From: Lachnospiraceae bacterium AC2031
GTDB lineage: Bacteria > Bacillota > Clostridia > Lachnospirales > Lachnospiraceae
Direction of reading: 5' to 3'
Assembly: GCA_000687975.1 (NCBI GenBank)
Contig: JIAB01000001.1
Coordinates: 434,001 to 498,000 of the forward strand
Length of the DNA: 64,000 bases
The notes beneath the pieces were generated by a model. That model worked only from the letters and a program-made list of their open reading frames with translations, searched no databases and had not been told where the DNA came from. The translations under genes were made by a program, and so were the position numbers. Shown one piece after another: positions 38,701-46,449 of this stretch (positions are counted from its first letter, which is position 1; every line of letters starts with the position of its first letter).

Positions 38701-40258
38701 CAAAAAGCTGTTTGAAATAATAGAACAGTGGCTGGTAAGTATCAGATAGAGCAGCGATAGGTGTATCAACACCCATTGAACCAATCTGCTCTTTTGCATT
38801 CAGTGCCATGTTCAGGATACCTTCATGATAATTCTCATAGGTATAGCCAAATGCCTTCTGAAGCTTCTGTCTCTCTTCGCCATCTATTTCAGGAACTTTC
38901 TCATTTGGAATCTTAATGTTCTTAAGCTCGAGCAGACTCATATCAAGCCACTCGCCAAATGGATTTCTATGTGCGTATCTCTCTTTAATCTCCTGATCAG
39001 TAAATACCTTTCCTTCTTTCGTATCTACAAGGAGCATCTTTCCCGGATAAAGTCTGTCCTTCTTGACGATGTGACTTTCATCAAGAGGAAGCACACCAAC
39101 CTCAGATGCAAGGATCAGACGACGATCGTCCATGATCACATAACGTGAAGGTCTAAGACCATTTCTATCAAGGATAGCACCCATTACATCACCATCAGAG
39201 AAGACGATAGATGCAGGTCCATCCCAAGGCTCCATCATTGTTGCATAGTACTGATAGAAGTCTCTCTCTTCCTGAGTAAGTGTCTCATTATGAGCCCATG
39301 GCTCAGGAATAAGAACGCTGGCAGCAAGCGGAAGATCCATACCACTCATCATCAGGAACTCAAGAGTATTATCAAGCATAGCTGAATCTGAACCGCTTGA
39401 AGAAATAACTGGAAGAACCTTTGTCATATCTTCTTCGCTAAATGTATCTGTATGCATTGTCTCTTCACGAGCAAGCATCTTATCTGCATTTCCCTTTATT
39501 GTATTGATCTCACCATTGTGAACCATCAGACGGTTAGGATGAGCTCTGTTCCAGCTTGGATTTGTATTAGTTGAGAATCTTGAATGTACCATAGCGATAG
39601 CTGACTCATAATCAGGATCATTAAGGTCAAGGAAGAATGTTCTGAGCTGTCCTACAAGGAACATACCCTTATAAACGATAGTTCTGCAGGAAAGTGATGG
39701 TACATATGTATTAACGCTACACTGCTCAAACTCACGTCTTATGATATAGAGCATGCGATCAAACTCAAGATCTGTAAGACCTGCTGGTCTCTCAATAAAT
39801 ACCTGTTCAATATCAGGCATGCATTCTCTTGCCTTAGTTCCAAGAACATTAGGACTGATTGAAACCTTTCTCCAACCAAGAAGCTTTGCATTGCTCTTAT
39901 TGACGATTGTTTCAAACATATTCTTGGACTGTCTTCTCTCAAGATCATCCTGTGGGAAGAAGAACATACCTACGCCGTAGCTTCTTTCATCTCCAAGAGA
40001 TACTCCAACTTCAGACATAACCTTCTTAAAGAATTTATGAGGAATCTGTGTAAGGATACCAACACCGTCACCGGTCTTTCCTTCAGCGTCCTTTCCAGCT
40101 CTATGTTCGAGATTTTCTACGATGCTTAGAGCGTCTGCAACCAAGGCATGACATTTCTTTCCATCCATCTGAACAATCGCACCGATACCACAGTTATCAT
40201 GCTCAAATGAAGCATCATATAATCCCTTTCTTCTTAATTCCTCAAGTGCTGTATTCAT
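35705..40258 (-). CDS. gltB: Glutamate synthase large subunit
   Basis: 1517 residues from the ATG at 40258, which has AGGAGG eight bases upstream (a GTG one codon earlier is less likely). A short propeptide precedes the nucleophile Cys23 (DNCGIG) of the class II amidotransferase domain (about 23-430). The central domain runs to about 800 and the FMN/synthase domain to about 1220, with the 3Fe-4S cysteines (CQNDTCPMG). The GXGXG domain is C-terminal. Together with GltD it recycles glutamine to glutamate, the second half of the GS-GOGAT cycle with glnN/glnA in this window. Confidence 0.97.
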   Translation of the reverse strand: MNTALEELRRKGLYDASFEHDNCGIGAIVQMDGKKCHALVADALSIVENLEHRAGKDAEGKTGDGVGILTQIPHKFFKKVMSEVGVSLGDERSYGVGMFFFPQDDLERRQSKNMFETIVNKSNAKLLGWRKVSISPNVLGTKARECMPDIEQVFIERPAGLTDLEFDRMLYIIRREFEQCSVNTYVPSLSCRTIVYKGMFLVGQLRTFFLDLNDPDYESAIAMVHSRFSTNTNPSWNRAHPNRLMVHNGEINTIKGNADKMLAREETMHTDTFSEEDMTKVLPVISSSGSDSAMLDNTLEFLMMSGMDLPLAASVLIPEPWAHNETLTQEERDFYQYYATMMEPWDGPASIVFSDGDVMGAILDRNGLRPSRYVIMDDRRLILASEVGVLPLDESHIVKKDRLYPGKMLLVDTKEGKVFTDQEIKERYAHRNPFGEWLDMSLLELKNIKIPNEKVPEIDGEERQKLQKAFGYTYENYHEGILNMALNAKEQIGSMGVDTPIAALSDTYQPLFYYFKQLFAQVTNPPIDAEREKIVTSRSVYVGKNGNLLEEKAENCHVLKIHNPILTDLDMLKIKHLDKDGIKAATVSILYYKSTPMKRVLSHLFVEVDKAYRQGASILILSDRGVDENHVAIPSLLAVAAVHKHLVETRKCTAMSLVLESGEPREVHHFATLLGYGASAVNPYLAHSTIKELIDDGLLDKDYYAAVDDYDEAIISGIVKIASKMGISSIKSYQGSKMFEAIGISSKVIDEYFDGTVSRVGGITLEDIERKVDEQHSKAFDPLGLPVDLELTAVGRHKFRAQGETHRYNPQTIHMLQLSTREGNYEKFKEYTQMVDAEKTGYLRSLMEFNFPAEGIPLDEVESEESIMQRFKTGAMSYGSISEEAHQTLAIAMNHIHGKSNSGEGGESDERIASAGTDNDRSSAIKQVASGRFGVTSKYLVSAREIQIKMAQGAKPGEGGHLPGKKVYPWVAKTRHSTPGVSLISPPPHHDIYSIEDLAQLIYDLKCSNKKARISVKLVSEAGVGTVAAGVAKAGAQVILVSGYDGGTGAAPLSSIHNAGLPWEMGLAETHQTLLLNGLRDQVVVETDGKLMSGRDVAIAAILGAEEYGFATAPLVTMGCVMMRVCQNDTCPMGVATQNPELRKRFKGKPEYVENFMYFIARELREYMAKLGVRTISELVGRTDLLKVKDGLKGAEAEMDLSRILADMSGIDRNLQTFHPEKAYDFKLGETKDEKVLISKLEKDIKASASKGMKKSVDIALSNTDRAFGTLLGAEITRAASEGLDNDSLVINCTGAGGQSFGAFIPSGLTLDLVGDSNDYFGKGLSGGKLIVHAPENAGYDAEENIIIGNVALYGATSGEAYIAGVAGERFCVRNSGASAVVEGVGEHGCEYMTGGCAVILGPTGKNFAAGMSGGVAYVLDEENTLYKNLNKQLVLMEKIEAKNDKEKLLDMIEKHVKYTGSEKGKRILENFDEYVGYFKKIIPNDYKEMLHLTAQFEEQGMDHEQAQIEAFTELVG

Positions 40259-40276
40259 CACTCTATCCTCCTAAAA

Positions 40277-40322
40277 TGCATAAAAGGCGCTCTGAACCTA
40301 AGTCCAAAGCGCCTTTGCTTTT
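40277..40322 (-). promoter_or_regulatory. gltB leader hairpin (nitrogen leader motif, copy 5)
   Basis: Minus-strand RNA: AAAAGCAAA, then a 12-bp stem GGCGCTTTGGAC / GTTCAGAGCGCC with loop TTAG (40286-40313), then TTTTATGC. It ends about 14 bases ahead of AGGAGG. Its T-tract is short (four), so a role in translation or in RNA stability is as likely as termination. Confidence 0.8.
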
Positions 40323-40352
40323 ATCTTACATATTATTTTCAAAACTATTAAC

Positions 40353-40380
40353 AGTATATTACTTTATTTTCAAAAGTCAA
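40353..40380 (-). promoter_or_regulatory. gltB promoter, conserved nitrogen promoter block
   Basis: TTGACT (40375-40380) and TATACT (40353-40358), 16-base spacing, with the ACTTT-7-AAAGT inverted repeat covering the -35 end and spacer. Confidence 0.8.
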
Positions 40381-40437
40381 GTATAAATTTTACTTTAATT
40401 ATTTAATGTGTATTTTAGAAATTCTTTTTCTATAAAA

Positions 40438-41826
40438 TCACACCGGATAATCATTTGTAAAGCAGGCTGTACAAAGTGGTAAATCACCAACCATTGTCGT
40501 GAAATCCTCCACGCTGAGGTATTCCAACGAGTCTGCTCCAATATTCACTCTTACATCCTCAGTTGAATGCTGAGATGCTATAAGCTGCTTCGATGTAGGT
40601 ACATCTGTACCATAGTAGCAAGGATAAAGGAATGGTGGAGAACTTATCCTTACATGTACTGACTTTGCTCCAGCATTGCGTAACATTTCAATCAGCTGTC
40701 TCATGGTTGTACCACGAACTATAGAATCATCTATAATTACTATATTCTTATCCTGCACCACATTATTTAGAACACTGAGCTTCATATGTACTGCAGTCTG
40801 TCTCTCTTTATCTGTCGGTTTAATGAAACTTCTACCGATATAACTATTCTTATGAAATGCAATCGCAAAAGGGATACCAGATTCAAGTGCATAACCTTCA
40901 GCCGCAGCAATTCCTGAATCAGGAACACCAACAACTATATCCGCATCAACCTTCGCCTTACGAGCAAGCGCTCTACCCGCATTTACTCTTGCATCATGAA
41001 TCTCTATTCCATCCATAACAGAATCATTACGCGCAAAGTAAATATATTCAAATATACAGTGAGCTCTCTTCTCCTGGCACATTGATCTATCAGACGCTAT
41101 ACCTTCTTTTGTGATAGCTATCATCTCTCCAGGTTCAACGTCTCTGATAATCTCTCCACCTACAGCAGTAATAGCCGCACTTTCAGATGCAAATATATAT
41201 GAATCACTCTTTTTACCTAAAATAAGTGGTTTAATTCCAAATGGATCTCTAATTCCTATAAGCTTTCGAGGACTCATTACAACCAGTGCGTAACCACCTC
41301 TAAGCTTTGCAGCAGCATTTTTCACTGCGCCTTCAATAGTTCCCGTCTTTACTCTCTCGCCAATAACTTCATAGGCAATAACCTCTGTATCTGAGGTTGT
41401 ATAATGAGCAAGACCTCTATTCATCTGCTCTTCTTTAAGCTCAGGTGCATTAACAATATTTCCGTTATGAACCAGCGCAAGACTACCCTTGATATAATTC
41501 ATTGCAATTGGCTGTGCATTCACAGCTTTGCTTCCACCAGTAGTTGAATATCGTACGTGACCAACACCGATATTTCCTGATAAATGATTTAAGTCTTCCT
41601 CATTAAAGACTTCATTTACAAGTCCCATATCCTTCTTCAGCCTTAGGTTTCCCATCTCACCACTGGTATCTGAGACTGCAATTCCTGCTGATTCCTGGCC
41701 ACGATGCTGCAACGAAATAAGTCCATAATATATGTCATGTGCAACTTCTTCTTCATTAAGAGAATAGATGCCAAAAACGCCACACTCTTCGTGCAGCTTA
41801 TCCTGAGACAATACAGTATTATCCAT
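40438..41826 (-). CDS. purF: Amidophosphoribosyltransferase
   Basis: About 462 residues from the ATG at 41826 (AGGGG upstream). A short propeptide ends before the nucleophile Cys in EECGVFGIYS. The Ntn glutaminase half is followed by a PRTase half with the PRPP motif VIIDDSIVRGTT. It commits PRPP to purine synthesis using glutamine. It stands alone here, not in a pur operon, and its promoter and leader match those of nitrogen genes, so it seems to be controlled as a glutamine consumer. Confidence 0.96.
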   Translation of the reverse strand: MDNTVLSQDKLHEECGVFGIYSLNEEEVAHDIYYGLISLQHRGQESAGIAVSDTSGEMGNLRLKKDMGLVNEVFNEEDLNHLSGNIGVGHVRYSTTGGSKAVNAQPIAMNYIKGSLALVHNGNIVNAPELKEEQMNRGLAHYTTSDTEVIAYEVIGERVKTGTIEGAVKNAAAKLRGGYALVVMSPRKLIGIRDPFGIKPLILGKKSDSYIFASESAAITAVGGEIIRDVEPGEMIAITKEGIASDRSMCQEKRAHCIFEYIYFARNDSVMDGIEIHDARVNAGRALARKAKVDADIVVGVPDSGIAAAEGYALESGIPFAIAFHKNSYIGRSFIKPTDKERQTAVHMKLSVLNNVVQDKNIVIIDDSIVRGTTMRQLIEMLRNAGAKSVHVRISSPPFLYPCYYGTDVPTSKQLIASQHSTEDVRVNIGADSLEYLSVEDFTTMVGDLPLCTACFTNDYPV

Positions 41827-41840
41827 TATTAAACCCCTTT

Positions 41841-41888
41841 TAAGCATAAGGGCGCCTTAGGAAAAATATCCTAAAGCGCCATTGCTTA
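41841..41888 (-). promoter_or_regulatory. purF leader hairpin (nitrogen leader motif, copy 6)
   Basis: Minus-strand RNA: TAAGCAAT, then a 12-bp stem GGCGCTTTAGGA / TCCTAAGGCGCC with loop TATTTT (41851-41880), then CTTATGCTTA. TAAGCA and TGCTTA can pair for six bases outside the main stem. There is no T-tract, so this copy cannot be a standard terminator. Confidence 0.82.
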
Positions 41889-41914
41889 TCATGTTTATTT
41901 TATTAACAGATTTC

Positions 41915-41942
41915 AGTATATCACCTTATTTTCAAAAGTCAA
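41915..41942 (-). promoter_or_regulatory. purF promoter, conserved nitrogen promoter block
   Basis: TTGACT (41937-41942) and TATACT (41915-41920), 16-base spacing. It is nearly base-for-base the same as the gltB block. Confidence 0.8.
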
Positions 41943-41957
41943 TACTGAAAAATTATT

Positions 41958-43241
41958 TTAATCAGTATATTGGTACTGACTTAGTTTTTTACCAAACACC
42001 AGACAAACGACCACTCCGGCAACACCAAGAATAAACATCATAAATGCCGCTCCAGATCCTTTACCACTTCCAAAAAGCAGATTCCATATACTTCCCACCT
42101 GACTCGCCATAAATGGTTCGCATATTTCATCTACCATAAAGCCTCCAATAAAAAGACCTATAGGAATCGTAAAGAATTGAAGTGTATTTCTACATGCATA
42201 AACTCTTCCCTGTAAATGTTCAGGTATAGAATTTCTCATGATTACATTTTGATTCGTACTCATAATCGGTACACATATCCAGCCTATTATCTGTGCAAGG
42301 CACCAAAGAATTGGATATCTTGAAAAAGCAAGAACAAAATTCTCTGTGCCTAACGAGATCAGCATGGACAAAAATATGACCTTAACACGATTTTTAGGTT
42401 TTGGCATAACCGTAGCGATCAGGCTTCCCAAAACCATTGCAACACCTGAACAAGAGGTGACAATACCTAATACACTTTTACCACCTCTCGGATTCGGAAT
42501 AATAAGCGCTGGAAGAACCGCATCAAATGCAGATGCTATAAGATTCACTCCAGACATAAAAAGAATCACATATAAAATAAGTGGATTATGTTTTAGACAT
42601 TTAAGTCCTTCTTTCGAAAGCTGCAATACACCTTCTTCGTTTTCATTATTCTTATCAACCTTGGGGATTGATATAAATACTGCTAACGCAAGAAATGCTA
42701 CAGCAAACGTTGAAAGATCAACCACTATAACCGCATCCAGTCCAGCTAGTTCATATATAGCAGATGCTATTATAGGATTACCAATTGAAACCAGTGATCT
42801 TGATAAAGACTGAAGTCCACCAGTTTTCTGATAATAATCCTTCGGAATCACCATAGTATATGCAACTTCTGATGCAGGTTGCTGAACTGTATTCATCAAA
42901 CCATTTATTGCATTGATCATATACAGATGCCAAATACTTAGAGAATCCATTTTATATAAAGCAAAAACAACCACTGAGCTTACTGCTGCCAAAAGATCAC
43001 AAATAAGCATGGTTTTCTTCTTATCAAACTTATCAGTAATTGCGCCAGCAAAAATGCTCATTACAACATATGGTAAATAACTACATATTGTTAAGCCAGC
43101 TGTATTAAGAGCCGATCCTGTCTCATCATAGAGCCAAAGTGTAAGTGCAAAACTAGTTATTGCACTTCCCAACTGCGACAAACTCTGAGTACTCCATAAG
43201 ATGTAGAAATCTCTTAAACTATTTTGTTTTTTATTATTCAT
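41958..43241 (-). CDS. MFS efflux transporter, Mef-like
   Basis: 427 residues with 12 predicted helices. The N-terminal LWSTQSLSQLGSAITSFAL and the loop AGAITDKFDKKKTM resemble the macrolide/drug-efflux MFS group (Mef and relatives). RBS AAGGAG precedes the ATG. The 170-base leader holds a promoter, a 12-residue open frame with a good RBS and alternative hairpins, a layout typical of ribosome-stalling antibiotic-inducible genes. Drug export is likely; the drug is unknown. Confidence 0.85.
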   Translation of the reverse strand: MNNKKQNSLRDFYILWSTQSLSQLGSAITSFALTLWLYDETGSALNTAGLTICSYLPYVVMSIFAGAITDKFDKKKTMLICDLLAAVSSVVVFALYKMDSLSIWHLYMINAINGLMNTVQQPASEVAYTMVIPKDYYQKTGGLQSLSRSLVSIGNPIIASAIYELAGLDAVIVVDLSTFAVAFLALAVFISIPKVDKNNENEEGVLQLSKEGLKCLKHNPLILYVILFMSGVNLIASAFDAVLPALIIPNPRGGKSVLGIVTSCSGVAMVLGSLIATVMPKPKNRVKVIFLSMLISLGTENFVLAFSRYPILWCLAQIIGWICVPIMSTNQNVIMRNSIPEHLQGRVYACRNTLQFFTIPIGLFIGGFMVDEICEPFMASQVGSIWNLLFGSGKGSGAAFMMFILGVAGVVVCLVFGKKLSQYQYTD

Positions 43242-43291
43242 TTCTTTGCTCCTTATGTGTGTAATACTTTAATGTAATTAAAGAAGCAAAG

Positions 43292-43330
43292 CCTGAGGAT
43301 TAATTATTCTCCTCCATACAGATTCCTCAA
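43292..43330 (-). promoter_or_regulatory. Attenuator hairpins in the MFS leader
   Basis: TTGAGGA at the end of the leader peptide (43324-43330) and GGAGGA (43310-43315) can both pair with TCCTCA (43294-43299). The two structures are mutually exclusive, as in translational attenuation. Confidence 0.6.
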
Positions 43331-43365
43331 GCTCTGCATGGAGCACTTGCAATGCACATTCTCAT
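43327..43365 (-). CDS. Leader peptide MRMCIASAPCRA
   Basis: A 12-codon frame starts with ATG at 43365 and has AGGAG seven bases upstream, a better RBS than many real genes here. It ends at a TGA inside the first arm of the attenuator hairpin. Its placement, RBS and overlap with the hairpin are what support it; its sequence is not one I know from a described leader peptide. Confidence 0.6.
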   Translation of the reverse strand: MRMCIASAPCRA

Positions 43366-43404
43366 ATTATTTCTCCTTTTTTATATTTTTCGTAAATTTT
43401 AAAT

Positions 43405-43434
43405 ATTATATCATCTAGAATAAACACCTGTCAT
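43405..43434 (-). promoter_or_regulatory. Promoter of the MFS gene
   Basis: ATGACA (43429-43434) inside the 3' end of the phosphoesterase gene, 18 bases from TATAAT (43405-43410). The leader peptide starts about 35 nt downstream. Confidence 0.65.
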
Positions 43435-44184
43435 TAACTCTGTCTTATATGCTTCCTTGTTAGGAACATCATATTCATCTGCAATCTTTGCAGCAAGCTC
43501 ATTATCATATGGTATGCTTATAATATTCATACTGATCGGGGTTAATTCTGATTCATCTAGATCACCTTCAATAAGTAACGCATGGCACCTTGGAATACCA
43601 AGCGAATTACCAACACTTCCTGTATTTATGGCATAGCCCAGATCATGTGAACGAATATATGGCATATGTCCATCAGCACTAATGAATCCTCCGTGAAGTA
43701 CACCCTTTGTATCTGTAAACCCTGGACGAAGTTCATCCATGGAAAGATATGAATGATAGTTATCATCAATCCATCTTCCATGGAATAGTCTGAAATTTAT
43801 TCCGCTGATAAGTACCTCATCTTCCATAGGCAAGGATTCAAGCCAATCGATACGCTCTTTACCTAACTGATCCACATAGAAAGAGTTACCCTTTAGCCAT
43901 TCAGCCTTCTCTTTTCCTATCTTATCTACATAGGATGGATCATTAATCATGTTTTCATAATAAAGCTTTGAACACACAACGACATCATCATCCCAGTTAC
44001 CTGCTATGAAATGATTACAGTGACTTCTAACCCAATCCAGAGTTTTATCATTTTCAGGCCCCTTGCCTACTGCATCTCCTAAAAACCACACATCATCTGG
44101 CTTTATTTTTTCCATTTCCTTTTCAAGTGCAAGTGTTGCAGGCATATTTCCATGAAAGTCTGCAACAAACAAAATCTTTGCCAT
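43411..44184 (-). CDS. Metallophosphoesterase, calcineurin-like
   Basis: 257 residues. Metal-binding motifs are in order: DFHGN (residue 9 on), GDAVGKGP, GNWDDD, and later HGRW and a terminal GSVGN. This matches the YfcE/MJ0936-like phosphodiesterase group; the substrate is unknown. It directly follows the DUF3021 gene with no gap and is the last gene of the LytTR operon. Confidence 0.87.
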   Translation of the reverse strand: MAKILFVADFHGNMPATLALEKEMEKIKPDDVWFLGDAVGKGPENDKTLDWVRSHCNHFIAGNWDDDVVVCSKLYYENMINDPSYVDKIGKEKAEWLKGNSFYVDQLGKERIDWLESLPMEDEVLISGINFRLFHGRWIDDNYHSYLSMDELRPGFTDTKGVLHGGFISADGHMPYIRSHDLGYAINTGSVGNSLGIPRCHALLIEGDLDESELTPISMNIISIPYDNELAAKIADEYDVPNKEAYKTELMTGVYSR

Positions 44185-44598
44185 TTATTCACTCTCCTGA
44201 ATCTCGTGAATTAGTCTATTCTGTTCTTTAACTTCTTTATATAGAATATAGTAAAATACTCCAGCAATAATAATATATGGTATCGTGAAGGATCTATAAT
44301 ATTCGAACCAACCTCTTGGCGAGATAGGATCTATCCTGCTTATTACAAACAATAATAATCCGCAGAAAAAACATGCAGCAATATACTGAATTATCATCAT
44401 AGCCAGCGGACTAACGTTATCAAATAGCGAATATAAAGAAAGAACTATAGACGCTATAACACAAAATGCAAACATTATCAAGGTATTAGAATTATCATTT
44501 TCCATTCCAGTTATTGCATTACTCACTGCTGCAGTTACCGAAACAGCAGTGTAACTTATACATATTCCCATAAAAAGCTTTTTAAAATACTCTTTCAC
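44185..44598 (-). CDS. DUF3021 four-helix membrane protein
   Basis: 137 residues with four hydrophobic segments (about 7-28, 42-60, 66-86, 105-122). Length, helix spacing and position right after a LytTR gene match DUF3021, a family almost always coupled to LytTR regulators and thought to hold them at the membrane. It overlaps the LytTR gene by four bases (ATGA). Confidence 0.85.
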   Translation of the reverse strand: MKEYFKKLFMGICISYTAVSVTAAVSNAITGMENDNSNTLIMFAFCVIASIVLSLYSLFDNVSPLAMMIIQYIAACFFCGLLLFVISRIDPISPRGWFEYYRSFTIPYIIIAGVFYYILYKEVKEQNRLIHEIQESE

Positions 44599-45068
44599 TG
44601 ATTTATCCTCCTCATTTTTTGAAGATATTCATTGAATGCTTTCTTATAACTTCTGTTTATACAGATTCGTTCTCCGTTATCAAAGAAGGCATAGACCTTC
44701 ATATTAATATCCGGCTTCAGCTGTTTTATCTTATATATATTTATAAGATTGGACTTCGAAACTCTTACAAACCCGTAATTCCAAAGCATTTCCTCACATG
44801 AGCCAAGTGTATTCATAAGCCTGAACACACCTGTCTCTGTATATGCAAAGAGCTTCCTATCCACATAATCGAAATAATATATATCGCCCGGATCAAGAAT
44901 TGTCTCTTCCCAATCATCCAAATCCTCATCTGCTGGACGTCCTGAAAATGTAGGACGTTCTGAATTAACCGTATCTATAATCTGGCTAATGACCGGACGC
45001 ATGTTTGTGAAATATAGATCCACATGCTCTTCATTTAAGTTTTTATCTTCAAAAAGATTAAGTTTCAT
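44595..45068 (-). CDS. LytTR-family DNA-binding regulator
   Basis: 157 residues. An N-terminal region without a receiver is followed by a LytTR domain (about 58-153; IYYFDYVDRKLFAYT, FVRVSKSNLINIYKI, RICINRSYKKAF). Lacking a receiver, it is probably controlled by its DUF3021 partner. Paired direct repeats ahead of the operon (45864-45899) have the geometry of a LytTR site, which suggests autoregulation. Confidence 0.9.
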   Translation of the reverse strand: MKLNLFEDKNLNEEHVDLYFTNMRPVISQIIDTVNSERPTFSGRPADEDLDDWEETILDPGDIYYFDYVDRKLFAYTETGVFRLMNTLGSCEEMLWNYGFVRVSKSNLINIYKIKQLKPDINMKVYAFFDNGERICINRSYKKAFNEYLQKMRRINQ

Positions 45069-45083
45069 ATTGTCAATTTCCTT

Positions 45084-45797
45084 CTAAAATGCGTTCCAGA
45101 TAAAAATGAATGCAAATACACATCCCCATGAATTTCCTGTACGCTTTCTAACAATCAGCATTCCATATAATGCGATAAATGTAACAATAAAATCAATTAT
45201 TCCAAGAATATCAAAATGTATTGGATGGAAAAGGATTCCCATAATTGCTGCAACAAGCACACCCCAGTCAAAAAACTTACTCTCTGAAGGATGTCTTCTT
45301 GAAACAATCTCGGCAATCACTGCATAATTGAAGCCTTCAAAGAATCCCCATACTAAACCTATTATAAGAGTACCAATTATTGTACTTATAATTCCTGCCT
45401 TATGAAGATCAGGTGTAACCATAACACTAAGTGGCTCATATCCTTCAAACTGACCTGAAACAAATTTTAATATTATAAGTGGTAAAAAGCTGATTACTGC
45501 ACCAGCGATAGCTTTTAAAGCATTTTCTTTTTTCAAACCATAGCTTGCAAATGACTCTCTTCTGAGAAGGCAAACCAATGTGATTCCCAGTCCAGCTATT
45601 CCATATTCCATAGCTGCTGATACAAAGAGACGTGGCCAAACTGAGATACTGCTATCCTTGAAGAAAGAACTCAGATTGCCACCTATAACCGCATAAAGGC
45701 TATATACCAACATTGACGCAAGTGCGATAATCCAAAGATTCGCATCAAGTTTTTTCTGCTCTGTTGTTAATTCGTGTTTTCTTCTTAAAATTTTCAT
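45084..45797 (-). CDS. Multi-helix membrane protein, possibly degenerate CPBP
   Basis: 237 residues, about seven helices. The segment FFEGFNYAVIAE sits where CPBP proteins have EExxxR, and GILFHPIHF where they have a His, but the catalytic Glu pair and Arg are missing. First gene of the LytTR operon; AAGGAG precedes its ATG. It may be an inactive CPBP relative or an unrelated transporter-like protein. Confidence 0.7.
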   Translation of the reverse strand: MKILRRKHELTTEQKKLDANLWIIALASMLVYSLYAVIGGNLSSFFKDSSISVWPRLFVSAAMEYGIAGLGITLVCLLRRESFASYGLKKENALKAIAGAVISFLPLIILKFVSGQFEGYEPLSVMVTPDLHKAGIISTIIGTLIIGLVWGFFEGFNYAVIAEIVSRRHPSESKFFDWGVLVAAIMGILFHPIHFDILGIIDFIVTFIALYGMLIVRKRTGNSWGCVFAFIFIWNAF

Positions 45798-45863
45798 CTT
45801 AGTAATGCTCCTTTTTCTTTGATGGCTTTACCTTATCAGATATAGAAAACACGCGTATTTAAA

Positions 45864-45899
45864 TATGCACAAGTTGCACTTTCATATGTACAAGTTGCA
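45864..45899. promoter_or_regulatory. Direct repeat, candidate LytTR binding site
   Basis: TATGCACAAGTTGCA (45864-45878) and TATGTACAAGTTGCA (45885-45899) differ at one base and repeat with a 21-base period, two helical turns. LytTR regulators bind paired GTT-containing repeats about 21 bases apart. It lies about 65 bases upstream of the operon that encodes the LytTR protein. Confidence 0.75.
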
Positions 45900-45918
45900 A
45901 ATTATTATATTTTCAAGC

Positions 45919-46398
45919 TCACTTCGTATCATTTAAATCACAGACCATGATGTATTCTTCACTATTCTCATCTACTGTCTTAAACCCAACTTTCTTGTAC
46001 ATTTTTACAGCATAATTAGCCTTCTGTACAGCAAGTGAAGCTTTCTTATATCCTTGTTCTTTTAGCAACGTAAGCATTTCTTTCATAAGTTCGGTTCCAA
46101 TTCCCTGCCCACGATATTCTTTATATAACGAGATAGCAAAGGATGGTGTCTCATCATCGATATGACCATAATCATTCATGATTCGAGTCCAAACAGCGCC
46201 AATAACCCTACCATTATCATCAGCGACAATACAATTATCTGCATTTCCATTGCCAAAATCCTCGTAATACATTGCAAGCTCAGGCTGTTCAATTATATTT
46301 CTGTCTGGTGGCTCAACGCCTTCGGGAATAAAGATAGCCTCATATAAGAAATCTTTTAATATTTCAATCTCATTTTTTTCTAATGCTCTATATAACAT
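45919..46398 (-). CDS. GNAT-family N-acetyltransferase
   Basis: 159 residues. The acetyl-CoA loop is YRGQGIGTELM, followed by VQKANYAVKMYKKVGFK, as in GNAT enzymes. The substrate is unknown. GGAGGG lies 12 bases before the ATG. It may be the last gene of the operon that runs from the CPBP gene at 48.8 kb. Confidence 0.88.
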   Translation of the reverse strand: MLYRALEKNEIEILKDFLYEAIFIPEGVEPPDRNIIEQPELAMYYEDFGNGNADNCIVADDNGRVIGAVWTRIMNDYGHIDDETPSFAISLYKEYRGQGIGTELMKEMLTLLKEQGYKKASLAVQKANYAVKMYKKVGFKTVDENSEEYIMVCDLNDTK

Positions 46399-46449
46399 CG
46401 TTAGTTTATCCCTCCACTAAACCCTTTAAACCGCGGACCATCTAAATCC

